Assembly (NCBI GenBank): GCA_016866575.1 | Contig: VGMA01000006.1 | Span: forward strand, 1-26,045 | Origin: Chlamydiota bacterium | GTDB lineage: Bacteria > Chlamydiota > Chlamydiia > Chlamydiales > VGMA01 | Direction of reading: 5' to 3' | DNA length: 26,045 bases | Shown here: positions 1 to 7,246 of the stretch, piece by piece | Numbering within the stretch: the first letter of the stretch is position 1 | How the letters are laid out: every line of letters starts with the position of its first letter | Notes under the pieces: model-generated | Database searches by the model: none | Told to the model about the DNA's origin: nothing | The model's input: only the letters and a program-made list of their open reading frames with translations | Program-made: the position numbers and the translations under genes

Positions 1-96
1 ATGCAAATGGAATAGCTTTGTTCTAGCTTCTCCTACGCTCTCTTGGAGATCGTTAACTGATTTTTCTCTCAACTCTTGTTTGACTGACTTCTTCAT
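1..96 (-). CDS. rpmC: 50S ribosomal protein L29, partial (N-terminal 32 residues)
   Basis: This is the first 32 codons of L29, a small helical protein near the peptide exit of the large ribosomal subunit. It reads off the minus strand from an ATG at 96 and runs out of the left edge. The visible peptide has the family pattern: a basic start, ELREKSVNDLQE, then R-x-K-L-F-x-L. An AGAGGAAA ribosome binding site lies upstream, and the gap to the rplP stop is 12 nt. Position directly after rplP is the normal place for rpmC. The rest of the gene is outside the window. Confidence 0.88.
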   Translation of the reverse strand, partial: MKKSVKQELREKSVNDLQESVGEARTKLFHLH

Positions 97-108
97 TCTA
101 TTTTTCCT

Positions 109-531
109 CTATATCGTGTGAAGCCGTTCGACAAACCGAACCGCAATATTGAGTTTGGCTGCCGCTTTACGTAGAGCGCCTTGAGCCATTTCTCTTTGCA
201 CGCCCGCTACTTCAAATAAAACTTTCCCCGGCTTAATCACCGCTACGTAGTGGTCTACTGCCCCTTTACCTTTACCCATACGAGTTTCGGCTGGTTTTTT
301 AGACACTGGAGTGTGAGGAAAGATGTTAATGAAAATTTGCCCTTTTCTGGCAAATTCTCTGTTAATTGCAACGCGGCAAGCTTCAATTTGTCTTGCAGTT
401 ATTCTTCCGCGCTCAAGAGCTTGCATTCCGTATTCGCCAGTTGTGACAAATCCGCCACGCTTAACGAGTCCAGCATTAGAGCCTTTGAAAGCTTTTCTAA
501 ATTTTGTTCTTGTCGGAGACATTTTTGCCAT
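109..531 (-). CDS. rplP: 50S ribosomal protein L16
   Basis: L16 binds 23S rRNA near the A-site tRNA elbow and helps organise the peptidyl transferase centre. The 140-residue product has the usual length. It shows the family blocks TRTKFRK at the start, QIEACRVAINR at about residues 46-56, and the signature KPAETRMGKGKGA at about 79-91. The start used is the ATG at 531 (MAKMSPTR); a second ATG three codons later would also give a normal L16. The GGAG binding site is formed by the last codons of rpsC, whose stop lies 4 nt upstream, so translation is probably coupled. Confidence 0.97.
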   Translation of the reverse strand: MAKMSPTRTKFRKAFKGSNAGLVKRGGFVTTGEYGMQALERGRITARQIEACRVAINREFARKGQIFINIFPHTPVSKKPAETRMGKGKGAVDHYVAVIKPGKVLFEVAGVQREMAQGALRKAAAKLNIAVRFVERLHTI

Positions 532-535
532 GGTA

Positions 536-1195
536 TTACGCTCCTGTAGCTGCCGGTTTTTGCGGGGCTGCTTTCATTTCTCCGCGGTTGATCCAAACTT
601 TGATTCCAATACTTCCGTATGTGGTTTCTGCTCTTCCTTGAGCATAATCAATGTCGTTTCTTAGAGTGTGAAGTGAAACTTTCCCTTCTTTATACCACTC
701 TGTTCTTGCGATCTCTGCACCACCGATACGTCCTGATACTACAATCTTGATACCAGCAGCTCCGGCATCCATTGAGCTTTGGATAGCTTTTTTGAGAACT
801 CGTCTCCAAGCCAATCTTCTCTCAAACTGTGTTGCAATCGCATTTGCAACTAGTGTAGCATCTAGGTCAGGTCTTTTGATCTCTTCTACTTCTAGATAGA
901 CATCTTTACCTGTGAATTTTTTCAATTCTTGCTTGAGGACTTCAATTTCTTGGCCTTTCTTACCAATAACCAATCCTGGTCTTGCAGTATGAATAACCAC
1001 TTCAATTTTATCACTCAATCTTCTTACCAAGAAGCGTGAAGCTCCTTGACATGCACTCTTTTTTGACAAGAACTTGCGTATAGCAAGGTCTTCGTGCAAT
1101 TGAGTCGCAAACTGAGCCTTCGGAGCATACCACTGAGAATCCCAGTTCTTGCGCAATATTAATCTAAAACCTTGCGGATGTGTTTTTTGACCCAT
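536..1195 (-). CDS. rpsC: 30S ribosomal protein S3
   Basis: S3 forms part of the mRNA entry tunnel of the small subunit. The 219-residue protein begins MGQKTHPQGFRL, the conserved S3 start. It carries a type II KH RNA-binding domain whose GxxG loop is visible as LVIGKKG near residue 79. The C-terminal S3 domain follows (RTEWYKEGKVSLHTLRNDIDYA). The tail after about residue 205 is short and rich in Ala, Pro and Lys. It lies 9 nt downstream of rplV and 4 nt upstream of rplP in the same operon. Nothing is unusual. Confidence 0.97.
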   Translation of the reverse strand: MGQKTHPQGFRLILRKNWDSQWYAPKAQFATQLHEDLAIRKFLSKKSACQGASRFLVRRLSDKIEVVIHTARPGLVIGKKGQEIEVLKQELKKFTGKDVYLEVEEIKRPDLDATLVANAIATQFERRLAWRRVLKKAIQSSMDAGAAGIKIVVSGRIGGAEIARTEWYKEGKVSLHTLRNDIDYAQGRAETTYGSIGIKVWINRGEMKAAPQKPAATGA

Positions 1196-1204
1196 GTTTC
1201 GTTT

Positions 1205-1540
1205 TTACTCCTTTTGCTCTTCGACTCTAACCACAAAATGAGAGGTGCGCTTGAGAATTGGAGCTCTTCCTCCACGGTTTCTCGCCTTCGCTCTTTTCAT
1301 TACAGGACCTGGATTAACCAACATCTCTGCTACGTAAAGATTTTTGCGATCTTTTCCATCATTATTCTCTGCGTTTGCTACTGCACTTTTCAATGTCTTT
1401 GCAATCAGCTTACCCGCTTTCATTTTGCAATGGGCTAGCTGCTGAAAAGCATATTCCACATGCTTCCCACGAATCAAATCGGCTGCTAGCCGAGCTTTGC
1501 GTGGGGTAACGCGTACATATTTCGTCACTGCTTTCGCCAT
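1205..1540 (-). CDS. rplV: 50S ribosomal protein L22
   Basis: L22 lines the peptide exit tunnel with its long beta hairpin. The 111-residue length is normal. Conserved elements are TPRKARLAADLIRG near the N-terminus, AVANAENN near residue 55, and the hairpin region near residues 83-100 (KRAKARNRGGRAPILKRTSHFVV). The ATG start at 1540 follows rpsS by 12 nt. Its order between rpsS and rpsC is the universal S10-operon order. Confidence 0.96.
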   Translation of the reverse strand: MAKAVTKYVRVTPRKARLAADLIRGKHVEYAFQQLAHCKMKAGKLIAKTLKSAVANAENNDGKDRKNLYVAEMLVNPGPVMKRAKARNRGGRAPILKRTSHFVVRVEEQKE

Positions 1541-1552
1541 GCTTAATGTCCT

Positions 1553-1810
1553 TTATTTCGGATTGCTTACCAGTTTAAACTTTCTTGTCGGGGCGAACTC
1601 ACCTAGCTTATGCCCCACCATGTTCTCTGTGACGTAAACAGGAATAAACTGCTTGCCGTTGTGAACATCAAATGTTACCCCTACCATCTCAGGAAGAATG
1701 GTAGAACGTCTAGACCAAGTGCGGATTGGTTTTCCTGACTGTCTGTTTTTTTCCACCTTTGTCATCAACTTTCCGTCGATAAAAGGACCTTTTCTCAGTG
1801 ATCTTGGCAT
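1553..1810 (-). CDS. rpsS: 30S ribosomal protein S19
   Basis: S19 sits in the head of the small subunit and contacts S13 and the A-site finger bridge. The 85-residue protein matches the family throughout: MPRSLRKGPF at the start, WSRRSTILPEMVG in the middle, and VTENMVGHKLGEFAPTR near the end. The ATG at 1810 lies 8 nt beyond the rplB stop, and rplV follows. It is a co-transcribed member of the operon, with nothing odd. Confidence 0.97.
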   Translation of the reverse strand: MPRSLRKGPFIDGKLMTKVEKNRQSGKPIRTWSRRSTILPEMVGVTFDVHNGKQFIPVYVTENMVGHKLGEFAPTRKFKLVSNPK

Positions 1811-1818
1811 ATTATCTC

Positions 1819-2664
1819 CTACTTCTTCCTACGATCTTGTACAATCATACGGGCTGATTTTTTCTTACGCCGTGTTTTCTTACCTTTTGTCTGGAGACGC
1901 CATGGCGTTTCTGGGGTGTGACCTTTATGTTTACCTTCACCACCGCCCATTGGGTGGTCAACAGGGTTCATAGCGACCCCTCTAACAGTTGGTCTAATAC
2001 CTTTCCATCTGGTTCTTCCAGCTTTACCTTCTTTGCGCAAATTGTGGCTTGCGTTAGAAAGTTCTCCAATTGTTGCCATGCATGTATCAGGTACCATACG
2101 TGTTTCGCCTGAAGGCATTTTTAACATCGCATAGCCTTTTTCCTTAGCAAGAAGCTGAGCACCTGTTCCTGCAGAACGTACTAGTGCTGCACCTTTACCA
2201 GGATGCATTTCTACTGCATGCACCGTTAAACCCACAGGGATTAACTTTAGTGCCATTGCATTACCCACTTTGAAAGGAGCTGTGTCGCCAGAAATGACTT
2301 TCTGACCAACTTGAAGATCTTTAGGAGCGAGGATGTATGCTTTTTCCCCATCTACGTAGGAAATTAGAGCAATAAACGCACTTCTGTTTGGATCATATTC
2401 AACAGATTTTACTGTCCCTTCAATTCCAAACTTTGCACGTTTGAAATCAATAACACGATACTTTCTCTTGTGCCCACCACCACGATGTCTGTTCGTGATG
2501 TGTCCCATATTGTTTCTGCCGTTCGTTCTTCTTTTTGGAAGAAGTAATGACTTTGTAGGCTTAATTCTAGCCCCTGTAGCATCTCTTACTGTGAGCTCTT
2601 CGGAGATCGGCAATACAAGTCCTCTTCTAGCAGAACTCGTTGGGTTGATTTTTTTATATCTCAT
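1819..2664 (-). CDS. rplB: 50S ribosomal protein L2
   Basis: L2 is a core 23S rRNA-binding protein needed for subunit joining and peptidyl transfer. The 281-residue product has the two-part L2 fold. The N-terminal OB-like part contains GRNNMGHITNRHRGGGHKRKYR near residues 49-70. The SH3-like part contains RSAGTGAQLLAKEKGYAMLKMPSGE. The functionally important histidine (E. coli His229) is kept in the VDHP motif. The next His of the common VDHPHGGG motif is Met here (VDHPMGGGEG), a substitution I believe occurs in other bacterial lineages. An AAGGT binding site precedes the ATG at 2664. Confidence 0.97.
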   Translation of the reverse strand: MRYKKINPTSSARRGLVLPISEELTVRDATGARIKPTKSLLLPKRRTNGRNNMGHITNRHRGGGHKRKYRVIDFKRAKFGIEGTVKSVEYDPNRSAFIALISYVDGEKAYILAPKDLQVGQKVISGDTAPFKVGNAMALKLIPVGLTVHAVEMHPGKGAALVRSAGTGAQLLAKEKGYAMLKMPSGETRMVPDTCMATIGELSNASHNLRKEGKAGRTRWKGIRPTVRGVAMNPVDHPMGGGEGKHKGHTPETPWRLQTKGKKTRRKKKSARMIVQDRRKK

Positions 2665-2677
2665 AGATACCTTATTC

Positions 2678-3001
2678 TCAAACTGTTAGATCGATTGTTT
2701 CGCCTTCGCGCAGGGTAATTATAGCTTTCTTCCAACTTGAAGTTCTTCCCATTCTACCACGAACTCTTTTTTGCTTTCCTTTGCAATTGATCGTGTTGAC
2801 ACTAGTCACATGAACATCTTTGTAAAGCTCTTCGAAAGCTTTTTTGATCATGTGTTTGTTAGCATCGCGATCTACGACGAAAACATACTGTGATGTTTTG
2901 CATCTTGCCAAGCATTTGTTGCTTGTTGCATTTGCTAGGTTAACAAGCACGTTCGTTTTTTCTGTTACGTGTACATGTTTGATAATGGTTCGCTGCTGCA
3001 T
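2678..3001 (-). CDS. rplW: 50S ribosomal protein L23
   Basis: L23 lies at the mouth of the exit tunnel and docks trigger factor and SRP. The protein is 107 residues. It has the family start (TIIKHVHVTEKTNVL), the YVFVVDRDANKHMIKKAFEELY block at residues 39-60, and a C-terminal KKAIITLREGETIDL. The internal arm is basic (GKQKRVRGRMGRTSSWKKA). It sits between rplD and rplB with 8 and 13 nt gaps. Confidence 0.95.
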   Translation of the reverse strand: MQQRTIIKHVHVTEKTNVLVNLANATSNKCLARCKTSQYVFVVDRDANKHMIKKAFEELYKDVHVTSVNTINCKGKQKRVRGRMGRTSSWKKAIITLREGETIDLTV

Positions 3002-3009
3002 AATCCTTC

Positions 3010-3681
3010 CTAAGATTGGAATATCTGTTTAAGTTCATTGACCGCTGTATCAAAAACAACAATGCGGCTAGGAGCAAGCAGATCATATCCGCTAGCATTA
3101 ATCAGTAACTGGAAATAAGAATTTGGAATGTTGCGCAAACTCTTTGTGAACACTGAATAGTGCTCTGCTGGAGATGCAACCATTTCCCCTTCCACTGTTG
3201 TTGGCATTGCGCCGAGGAAGAGAACTCTTTTTCCGTCACTATTTACCGCTTTTAGGAAATCAGCAACAACTTTTGTTTTTGGTTGCTCAGGTAGATCTTC
3301 TTGTACAAACACGAGATCACCTTTTTCGATTTTTTCAAGCAGGATCTGACGAATTACAGATCTTTTTTCTTTTTTGTTAATTCTTACAAATTGATCAAAT
3401 TTAGGCTTAGGAGCAAAAACACGTCCACCCCCTTTGTATTGAGGCGCAGCTAAACACCCTTGACGAGCGTTACCTGTACCTTTTTGACGGTGCGGTTTTT
3501 TCCCTGTATGATTAACTTCGCTACGGCCTTTTGTGTTGGCTGACCACTGGCGCAGGTTGTGGCGGATAGCGACAATATAATCTTTAATCATTTGTATATT
3601 CGCCGGTTTTTCAATCGCGGTGTCGATAAATACTTCGCCCTGCTCTTGACCTTTGAAATCGTATTTCTTTACGTTAACCAC
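3010..3681 (-). CDS. rplD: 50S ribosomal protein L4
   Basis: L4 folds against 23S rRNA domain I and narrows the exit tunnel; in E. coli it also represses its own operon. Conserved parts are QWSANTKGRSEV, KKPHRQKGTGNARQG at about residues 62-76, and FAPKPKFDQFVRINKKEKR. There is no ATG start. The upstream choices are TTG at 3684 and GTG at 3681. I chose GTG because the only binding site, GAGG over the rplC stop, is 5-6 nt from the GTG but only about 2 nt from the TTG. The C-terminal third is more divergent, as expected for chlamydial L4. Confidence 0.94.
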   Translation of the reverse strand: MVNVKKYDFKGQEQGEVFIDTAIEKPANIQMIKDYIVAIRHNLRQWSANTKGRSEVNHTGKKPHRQKGTGNARQGCLAAPQYKGGGRVFAPKPKFDQFVRINKKEKRSVIRQILLEKIEKGDLVFVQEDLPEQPKTKVVADFLKAVNSDGKRVLFLGAMPTTVEGEMVASPAEHYSVFTKSLRNIPNSYFQLLINASGYDLLAPSRIVVFDTAVNELKQIFQS

Positions 3682-3688
3682 CAAAACC

Positions 3689-4336
3689 TCACTTTTTCAT
3701 CTTACGGGCTTGTCTTATGGACACTCTTGCTCCTACAGGACCAGGAACGCTTCCCTCAACGAGGAGAACGTTTTTAGCAGGATCCACGTGTACAACTTTC
3801 AATCTTTCAACGGTAACTTGTTCATCACCCATGTGACCCGCTTGGTGTCTTCCAGGCAAGCATCTTCCAGGGCTTGTACGATTTCCTGTCGATCCAGGAT
3901 GGCGAGCTGTAGGACCCGCTCCGTGGGAGCCTCTACCCCCTCTATCGTTGTACCGCTTCATGACCCCCTGGTATCCTTTTCCTTTGCTGATTCCAGTGAC
4001 GTCAATAAGTCCATCTTCTTTGAAATATTCAACGGTGAATTCTTGCCCGAGTTCGAATCCGTCAAGTGATTCCACTCTGGATTCTTGAGCAAATTTTTTC
4101 GGTGCAATATTTTTTGTCTCGTAATGACCAATCAATGGTTTGCCGAGACGTCTTTTTTTAGAAGAGGAAACAGAAACGGACGAAAGTTGAATGGCTTTAT
4201 ACGAATCTTTTTCTAAGGTCTTGATCTGGCTGATTACATTAGGCGCCATTTCAAGTACGGTGACGGATATGAGTTCGCCTTTTTTATTAAAAAAGCTCAT
4301 CATTCCAGCTTTCTTTGCTATCATCTGCAGAGACAT
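3689..4336 (-). CDS. rplC: 50S ribosomal protein L3
   Basis: L3 is an early-assembly protein that reaches into the peptidyl transferase centre. The 215-residue protein begins MSLQMIAKKAGMMSFF, the expected L3 start. It contains the SKGKGYQGVMKRYN block and the extended loop STGNRTSPGRCLPGRHQAG near residues 148-166, followed by MGDEQVTVERLKVV. It is the first gene of this operon: no rpsJ lies upstream, which fits Chlamydiota, where rpsJ sits elsewhere with fusA and tuf. The binding site is AAGGA before the ATG at 4336. A leader of about 195 nt and a strong promoter lie upstream. Confidence 0.97.
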   Translation of the reverse strand: MSLQMIAKKAGMMSFFNKKGELISVTVLEMAPNVISQIKTLEKDSYKAIQLSSVSVSSSKKRRLGKPLIGHYETKNIAPKKFAQESRVESLDGFELGQEFTVEYFKEDGLIDVTGISKGKGYQGVMKRYNDRGGRGSHGAGPTARHPGSTGNRTSPGRCLPGRHQAGHMGDEQVTVERLKVVHVDPAKNVLLVEGSVPGPVGARVSIRQARKMKK

Positions 4337-4459
4337 ACTATTCCTTCGAGTTAGCAGTTTCTCTTATTGTGAGTTTTTCGAGTCAGTTCTCAAGAATGAT
4401 CCGAATTCCTCTCTGGTTAAGACTCATGCGGGACAGATTAACAAAAGGCTTCTTTTTTC

Positions 4460-4485
4460 CACAATCAATATTTTGATCTATTGTG
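4460..4485 (-). promoter_or_regulatory. Bulged hairpin in the rplC leader
   Basis: Inside the untranslated leader between the promoter and rplC, the sequence can form a 9-bp stem. CACAAT pairs with ATTGTG and CAA with TTG, with a 4-nt bulge on one side and a small AT loop. Ribosomal operon leaders often fold into autoregulatory targets (L4 in the E. coli S10 leader is the known case). Any such role here is inference. Confidence 0.35.
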
Positions 4486-4537
4486 TAAAAATCTCACGCT
4501 TTGTCTCTGATACTACGAGGTTTCTAATTTTTTTTCT

Positions 4538-4566
4538 ATTATAAGTAGTTGTTAAGAAAATGGCAA
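4538..4566 (-). promoter_or_regulatory. Sigma-70-type promoter of the rplC-rpmC operon
   Basis: On the minus strand TTGCCA (4561-4566) is followed after exactly 17 bp by TATAAT (4538-4543). This is one mismatch from the full consensus. Transcription would start near 4531 and give a leader of about 195 nt before the rplC ATG. It lies downstream of the 4623-5348 gene and directs transcription into the ribosomal protein genes. Confidence 0.75.
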
Positions 4567-4622
4567 AAAACAGCAGAAAAACGAAGAAAAGCATGCCCCA
4601 TTCCGCTTTTTCTAACGATTTT

Positions 4623-5348
4623 TTAATAGGTGTAGTAGGTGTACTGTTTTTCCAAATCATGACTTTTTAAAATATTTAGAGCTTTTTGCTCCTCGCCATT
4701 TCCTATCTTCATAAAAACGGCAGAAAGACCCATTAAAAAGCTCCCAAACAAGAAAGCGAAGCTGATTAAGGGAAATACAGCATTAGCCACTATAAGTGAA
4801 ACAATGCCCATTACACAAAATCCTGCGAAGAGGATATGGGATATGTAATTCAAAACTTCAATAACTTGTGCGTTAAAAAACTGACTAGGCGGTGTTTCTT
4901 CGATTTTTTCGCCAATTTTTTTTAATCGATCGATTTCACTCAACTCTTCTAGCGCACCGAAAGCTTTAAATCCAGCCGTGACTATACCTACTCCAAATCC
5001 TATTCCTGAAAAAACACTTGTCGCATGAACTCCACCTGCTTGCCAAAAAATCTCTTTATGGACCCACCCACTAAATCGAGCAACTGAACCTGTAAGAGCA
5101 AAACCTGTAGCGACACGATTCGCTAGAACCGAACTCTCTTCTTTTTTTTGATGAAGCCTAGTAGTAAGTTCTGGCTCACTAAATGTATGCGCAAAACTTA
5201 TACTAGAGGCTATGAGGCCAATCCCTAAACCTATACCGATGGATGTGCTAATAGGCTTAGAGGATAGCTGCGCAACAGACTCTGAAGTCTTGCTCCAAAA
5301 AGTATTTTGAGACGGTGTAATTTCTGTCTGTATTTGAGAAACACTCAT
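4623..5348 (-). CDS. Inc-like membrane protein of unknown function
   Basis: I do not recognise this 241-residue protein. It has a polar Ser/Thr/Gln-rich N-terminus of about 33 residues and no cleavable signal. Hydrophobic stretches lie at about 35-53 and 109-127. A closely spaced pair follows at about 169-189 and 192-213, then a short charged tail starting NGEEQK. A paired hairpin with cytosolic tails is the hallmark of chlamydial inclusion membrane (Inc) proteins delivered by type III secretion. The gene lies between rplC and fmt, where C. trachomatis carries CT529/CapA. The ATG at 5348 lacks a clear binding site. An extended -10 (TGATATGAT, hexamer 5357-5362) almost abuts the start, so the leader would be very short. 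Coding status is firm; the Inc role is inference. Confidence 0.75.
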   Translation of the reverse strand: MSVSQIQTEITPSQNTFWSKTSESVAQLSSKPISTSIGIGLGIGLIASSISFAHTFSEPELTTRLHQKKEESSVLANRVATGFALTGSVARFSGWVHKEIFWQAGGVHATSVFSGIGFGVGIVTAGFKAFGALEELSEIDRLKKIGEKIEETPPSQFFNAQVIEVLNYISHILFAGFCVMGIVSLIVANAVFPLISFAFLFGSFLMGLSAVFMKIGNGEEQKALNILKSHDLEKQYTYYTY

Positions 5349-5405
5349 GCAATAAGATCATATCACATGCAAAAACGATCATCTAGAAAAGATTAAATTT
5401 TAACA

Positions 5406-5429
5406 CCCCCGCCATGTAGAAGGAGGGGG
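5406..5429 (-). terminator. GC-rich hairpin terminator after the 5442-6284 gene
   Basis: CCCCCGCC (5406-5413) pairs with GGAGGGGG (5422-5429) around an 8-nt loop, with one G-A mismatch. The hairpin begins 12 bp beyond the stop of the minus-strand gene at 5442-6284. The tract after it is AT-rich (GTTAAAATTTAATC) rather than a pure T run. It separates the upstream gene pair from the gene at 4623-5348. Confidence 0.65.
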
Positions 5430-5441
5430 CTTAAATAATGA

Positions 5442-6284
5442 TTAGCTAGCTAATTGAACATTGATTTTATGAATAATGTCGCTTTGCTCAGCAGCCTTTC
5501 TATTGTCTGAGATGAAGTATAGAGCAATAGATGTGATGAGAACTGCTGTACCGATCACAAGAACTACTGGATTAAGAATAGCAACACCTAGCGCTATAGC
5601 TAAAATGCTAATCACGTGAAGAGCTAATCCTCCTACATTTTTTACCATTGAGAGCCAGGATTCATGCACTTTCATTTCATGAATACTCTCTTGATTAGGA
5701 GTCAAGTTGCCATCAGCTCTTGCCTGCTCTACTTTTCCTGAACTTTCCGAAATATCGATGATTTTGAATACAGAACCCACAATACCGGCAACATCAGCAA
5801 CAATTTTTGCCGATTGCGTTGCAATACCAAGCGCGAATGTATCTGGAACAAATGCTTGCATTTTTGCTAAAGCTTCAGCAAATTCTCCAGCTGAAGAAGT
5901 AGCTTTTGCTAAGTTTTCAACTGCACCTACTGTTGTAGTTGTAAGAGCTTTGACTGCTCCATCTTCACTGTTTTGAACTTTTTCTGCACTATTGATGATT
6001 TTAGGAATTGCATTGATGCATGAACCTAGGGAATTCATTCCATCTGGAAGAGCGTTGATTTTCGCTCCTAAGTTACAAGCGCTACCAATTTTGCTCGCTG
6101 TGTTCGCTGCTTCTAGAGAAGAAGAGCTACCGATGCAAGCACCTGCAAACTCTGCCCACCCACATGCAGTTTGAGTTGTCTTAAGCACCAATGTAGGCTT
6201 GCTTCCAACATCAGAAAGCAAATTTCCTACCATATTTCCTTCTGATCTAATCGATACAACGTTTGCGTTAAATGCAATTGACAT
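5442..6284 (-). CDS. Inc-like membrane protein, paralogue of the 6287-7048 product
   Basis: I do not recognise this 280-residue protein. Residues 1-210 are Ala/Ser/Gly/Asn-rich and probably helical, with four cysteines (41, 50, 70, 89) and no signal peptide. Two adjacent hydrophobic segments follow at about 217-236 and 238-258, split by Asn-Pro. A 20-residue polar tail ends KINVQL. Residues 214-278 align without gaps to 186-250 of the next upstream protein, with 17 of 65 identical by eye, including VKN, ALY and KI-x-x-QL. Start is ATG at 6284, with GAGG overlapping the end of the upstream gene and a 2-nt gap, so the pair is one operon. The layout fits an Inc protein at the CT529/CapA position. 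Confidence 0.78.
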   Translation of the reverse strand: MSIAFNANVVSIRSEGNMVGNLLSDVGSKPTLVLKTTQTACGWAEFAGACIGSSSSLEAANTASKIGSACNLGAKINALPDGMNSLGSCINAIPKIINSAEKVQNSEDGAVKALTTTTVGAVENLAKATSSAGEFAEALAKMQAFVPDTFALGIATQSAKIVADVAGIVGSVFKIIDISESSGKVEQARADGNLTPNQESIHEMKVHESWLSMVKNVGGLALHVISILAIALGVAILNPVVLVIGTAVLITSIALYFISDNRKAAEQSDIIHKINVQLAS

Positions 6285-6286
6285 AT

Positions 6287-7048
6287 TTACCTCGGATTTA
6301 ATTGTGTAATGATTTTATCTAATACATGTGCATTTTCATATTTTTGCTCTTCTCCTTGCACCCAATAAAGCGCCACTGATGCTGCAAAAACAACAACAGC
6401 TACAGCCGCAACGATCCATGCGCTAAGAGCTAAACCCGCTATAACAGCAGCAAGACCTACGATGCTACCAATGCAAGATGCACTGTTTTTTACAAGCTGC
6501 CATATATTGACATGCGACGAAAAACTATCTTTTGTGATTTCGTAAGGCGTTCTTCCTTCTTCTTGAGATCTCTCAGCGATTGTCATTAATGAAGCGACGT
6601 TATCGATAATATTGCTTGTGGTTACCAAGATGTTAAGCGCATCTTTAGTACCATCAATCAAAACCTCTGACTGCTCAGACAATGCCACAACTTCTAACTC
6701 AGCTAAAAACTTAACAGCACTTAGATTTGTTGATGTAAACTCAAATGTTGAACCGATCAATTCTCTAGCAACTTGCCCTTTTTCTCTATTAGAAGAACAA
6801 GGCGCTGAAAAAATCTCTACACACTCACCTGCAGCATTAGCAACTTCTCCTAAGCTTGCCAATATTTCTGGAAAAACTAGAGAGTCAGCAGCAAAATCAG
6901 CAACTTTTAAGACTGTGTCATTGCCGAAAACTTCAGCAAAAGCACCAGTTACTTCCCAAGCACCTGCTTGATTTTCTGAAGCAAAATTGGAAATTTCTTG
7001 ATAGATATTTGTATCAAGAGTCGATCGCAAATCGTTAACTAAAGCCAT
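6287..7048 (-). CDS. Inc-like membrane protein, first gene of the pair
   Basis: This 253-residue protein is not one I recognise. The N-terminal 185 residues are acidic and helical-looking, with cysteines at 76, 84 and later 192 and no signal peptide. A very hydrophobic Ala/Val-rich pair follows at about 189-209 and 211-230, then a tail beginning QGEEQK and ending KIITQLNPR. The C-terminal quarter is homologous to that of the following gene. The GEEQK after the hairpin also recurs in the 4623-5348 product. A GAAGGTG binding site precedes the ATG at 7048, and a good promoter lies at 7083-7111. Coding status is firm; inclusion membrane targeting is inferred from topology and locus. Confidence 0.78.
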   Translation of the reverse strand: MALVNDLRSTLDTNIYQEISNFASENQAGAWEVTGAFAEVFGNDTVLKVADFAADSLVFPEILASLGEVANAAGECVEIFSAPCSSNREKGQVARELIGSTFEFTSTNLSAVKFLAELEVVALSEQSEVLIDGTKDALNILVTTSNIIDNVASLMTIAERSQEEGRTPYEITKDSFSSHVNIWQLVKNSASCIGSIVGLAAVIAGLALSAWIVAAVAVVVFAASVALYWVQGEEQKYENAHVLDKIITQLNPR

Positions 7049-7082
7049 ATCACACCTTCACGTAATCTTTATATATGATGAT

Positions 7083-7111
7083 AATATAGAAGGAGAGCTC
7101 TTATTTGTAAA
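7083..7111 (-). promoter_or_regulatory. Promoter of the two-gene Inc-like operon
   Basis: On the minus strand TTTACA (7106-7111) and TATATT (7083-7088) are separated by exactly 17 bp, each one base from consensus. The start would be near 7076, giving a leader of about 28 nt before the ATG at 7048 that contains the GAAGGTG binding site. Confidence 0.65.
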
Positions 7112-7140
7112 CAACCAAAAATGAAATTGTTAGGGTTTTT

Positions 7141-7154
7141 GAATTTTAAAATTC
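7141..7154. repeat. 14-bp AT-rich perfect palindrome in the fmt/Inc-like gap
   Basis: GAATTTTAAAATTC is a perfect 14-bp palindrome in the 198-bp gap between fmt and the Inc-like operon, about 30 bp upstream of that operon's -35 box. In DNA this AT-rich such a palindrome can arise by chance. It could be a protein-binding site or a weak end point for fmt transcripts. I see no other structure in this gap. Confidence 0.3.
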
Positions 7155-7246
7155 ATAATAAAAAATCATTTTATTTTTGTTTTTTATTAAGAAAAAGGGA
7201 GTGAAAGATTTAAACAAGAAACGAAAGATCTTTTTTAAGTGTTTTG

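Noticed and set aside
250..664. Plus-strand frames of 99 and 113 codons opposite rplP and rpsC
   Set aside because: They run opposite highly conserved ribosomal protein genes, have Cys/Ser/Phe-rich compositions typical of antisense frames, and lack binding sites.
1918..1960. Met replacing the second His in the L2 VDHPHGGG motif
   Set aside because: The catalytically important His of VDHP is kept, and I believe VDHPMGGG occurs in other bacterial phyla, so this is ordinary variation.
4478..4660. 60-codon minus-strand frame with a hydrophobic stretch overlapping the end of the 4623-5348 gene
   Set aside because: The hydrophobic run comes from a T-rich strand that also contains the near-consensus rplC promoter; there is no binding site. 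I judge it non-coding, though a tiny membrane protein is not fully excluded.
5707..5976. Plus-strand frame opposite the 280-residue Inc-like gene
   Set aside because: It is a shadow of an Ala/Ser-rich gene; no start signals, and the minus-strand frame has binding site, paralogue and terminator support.
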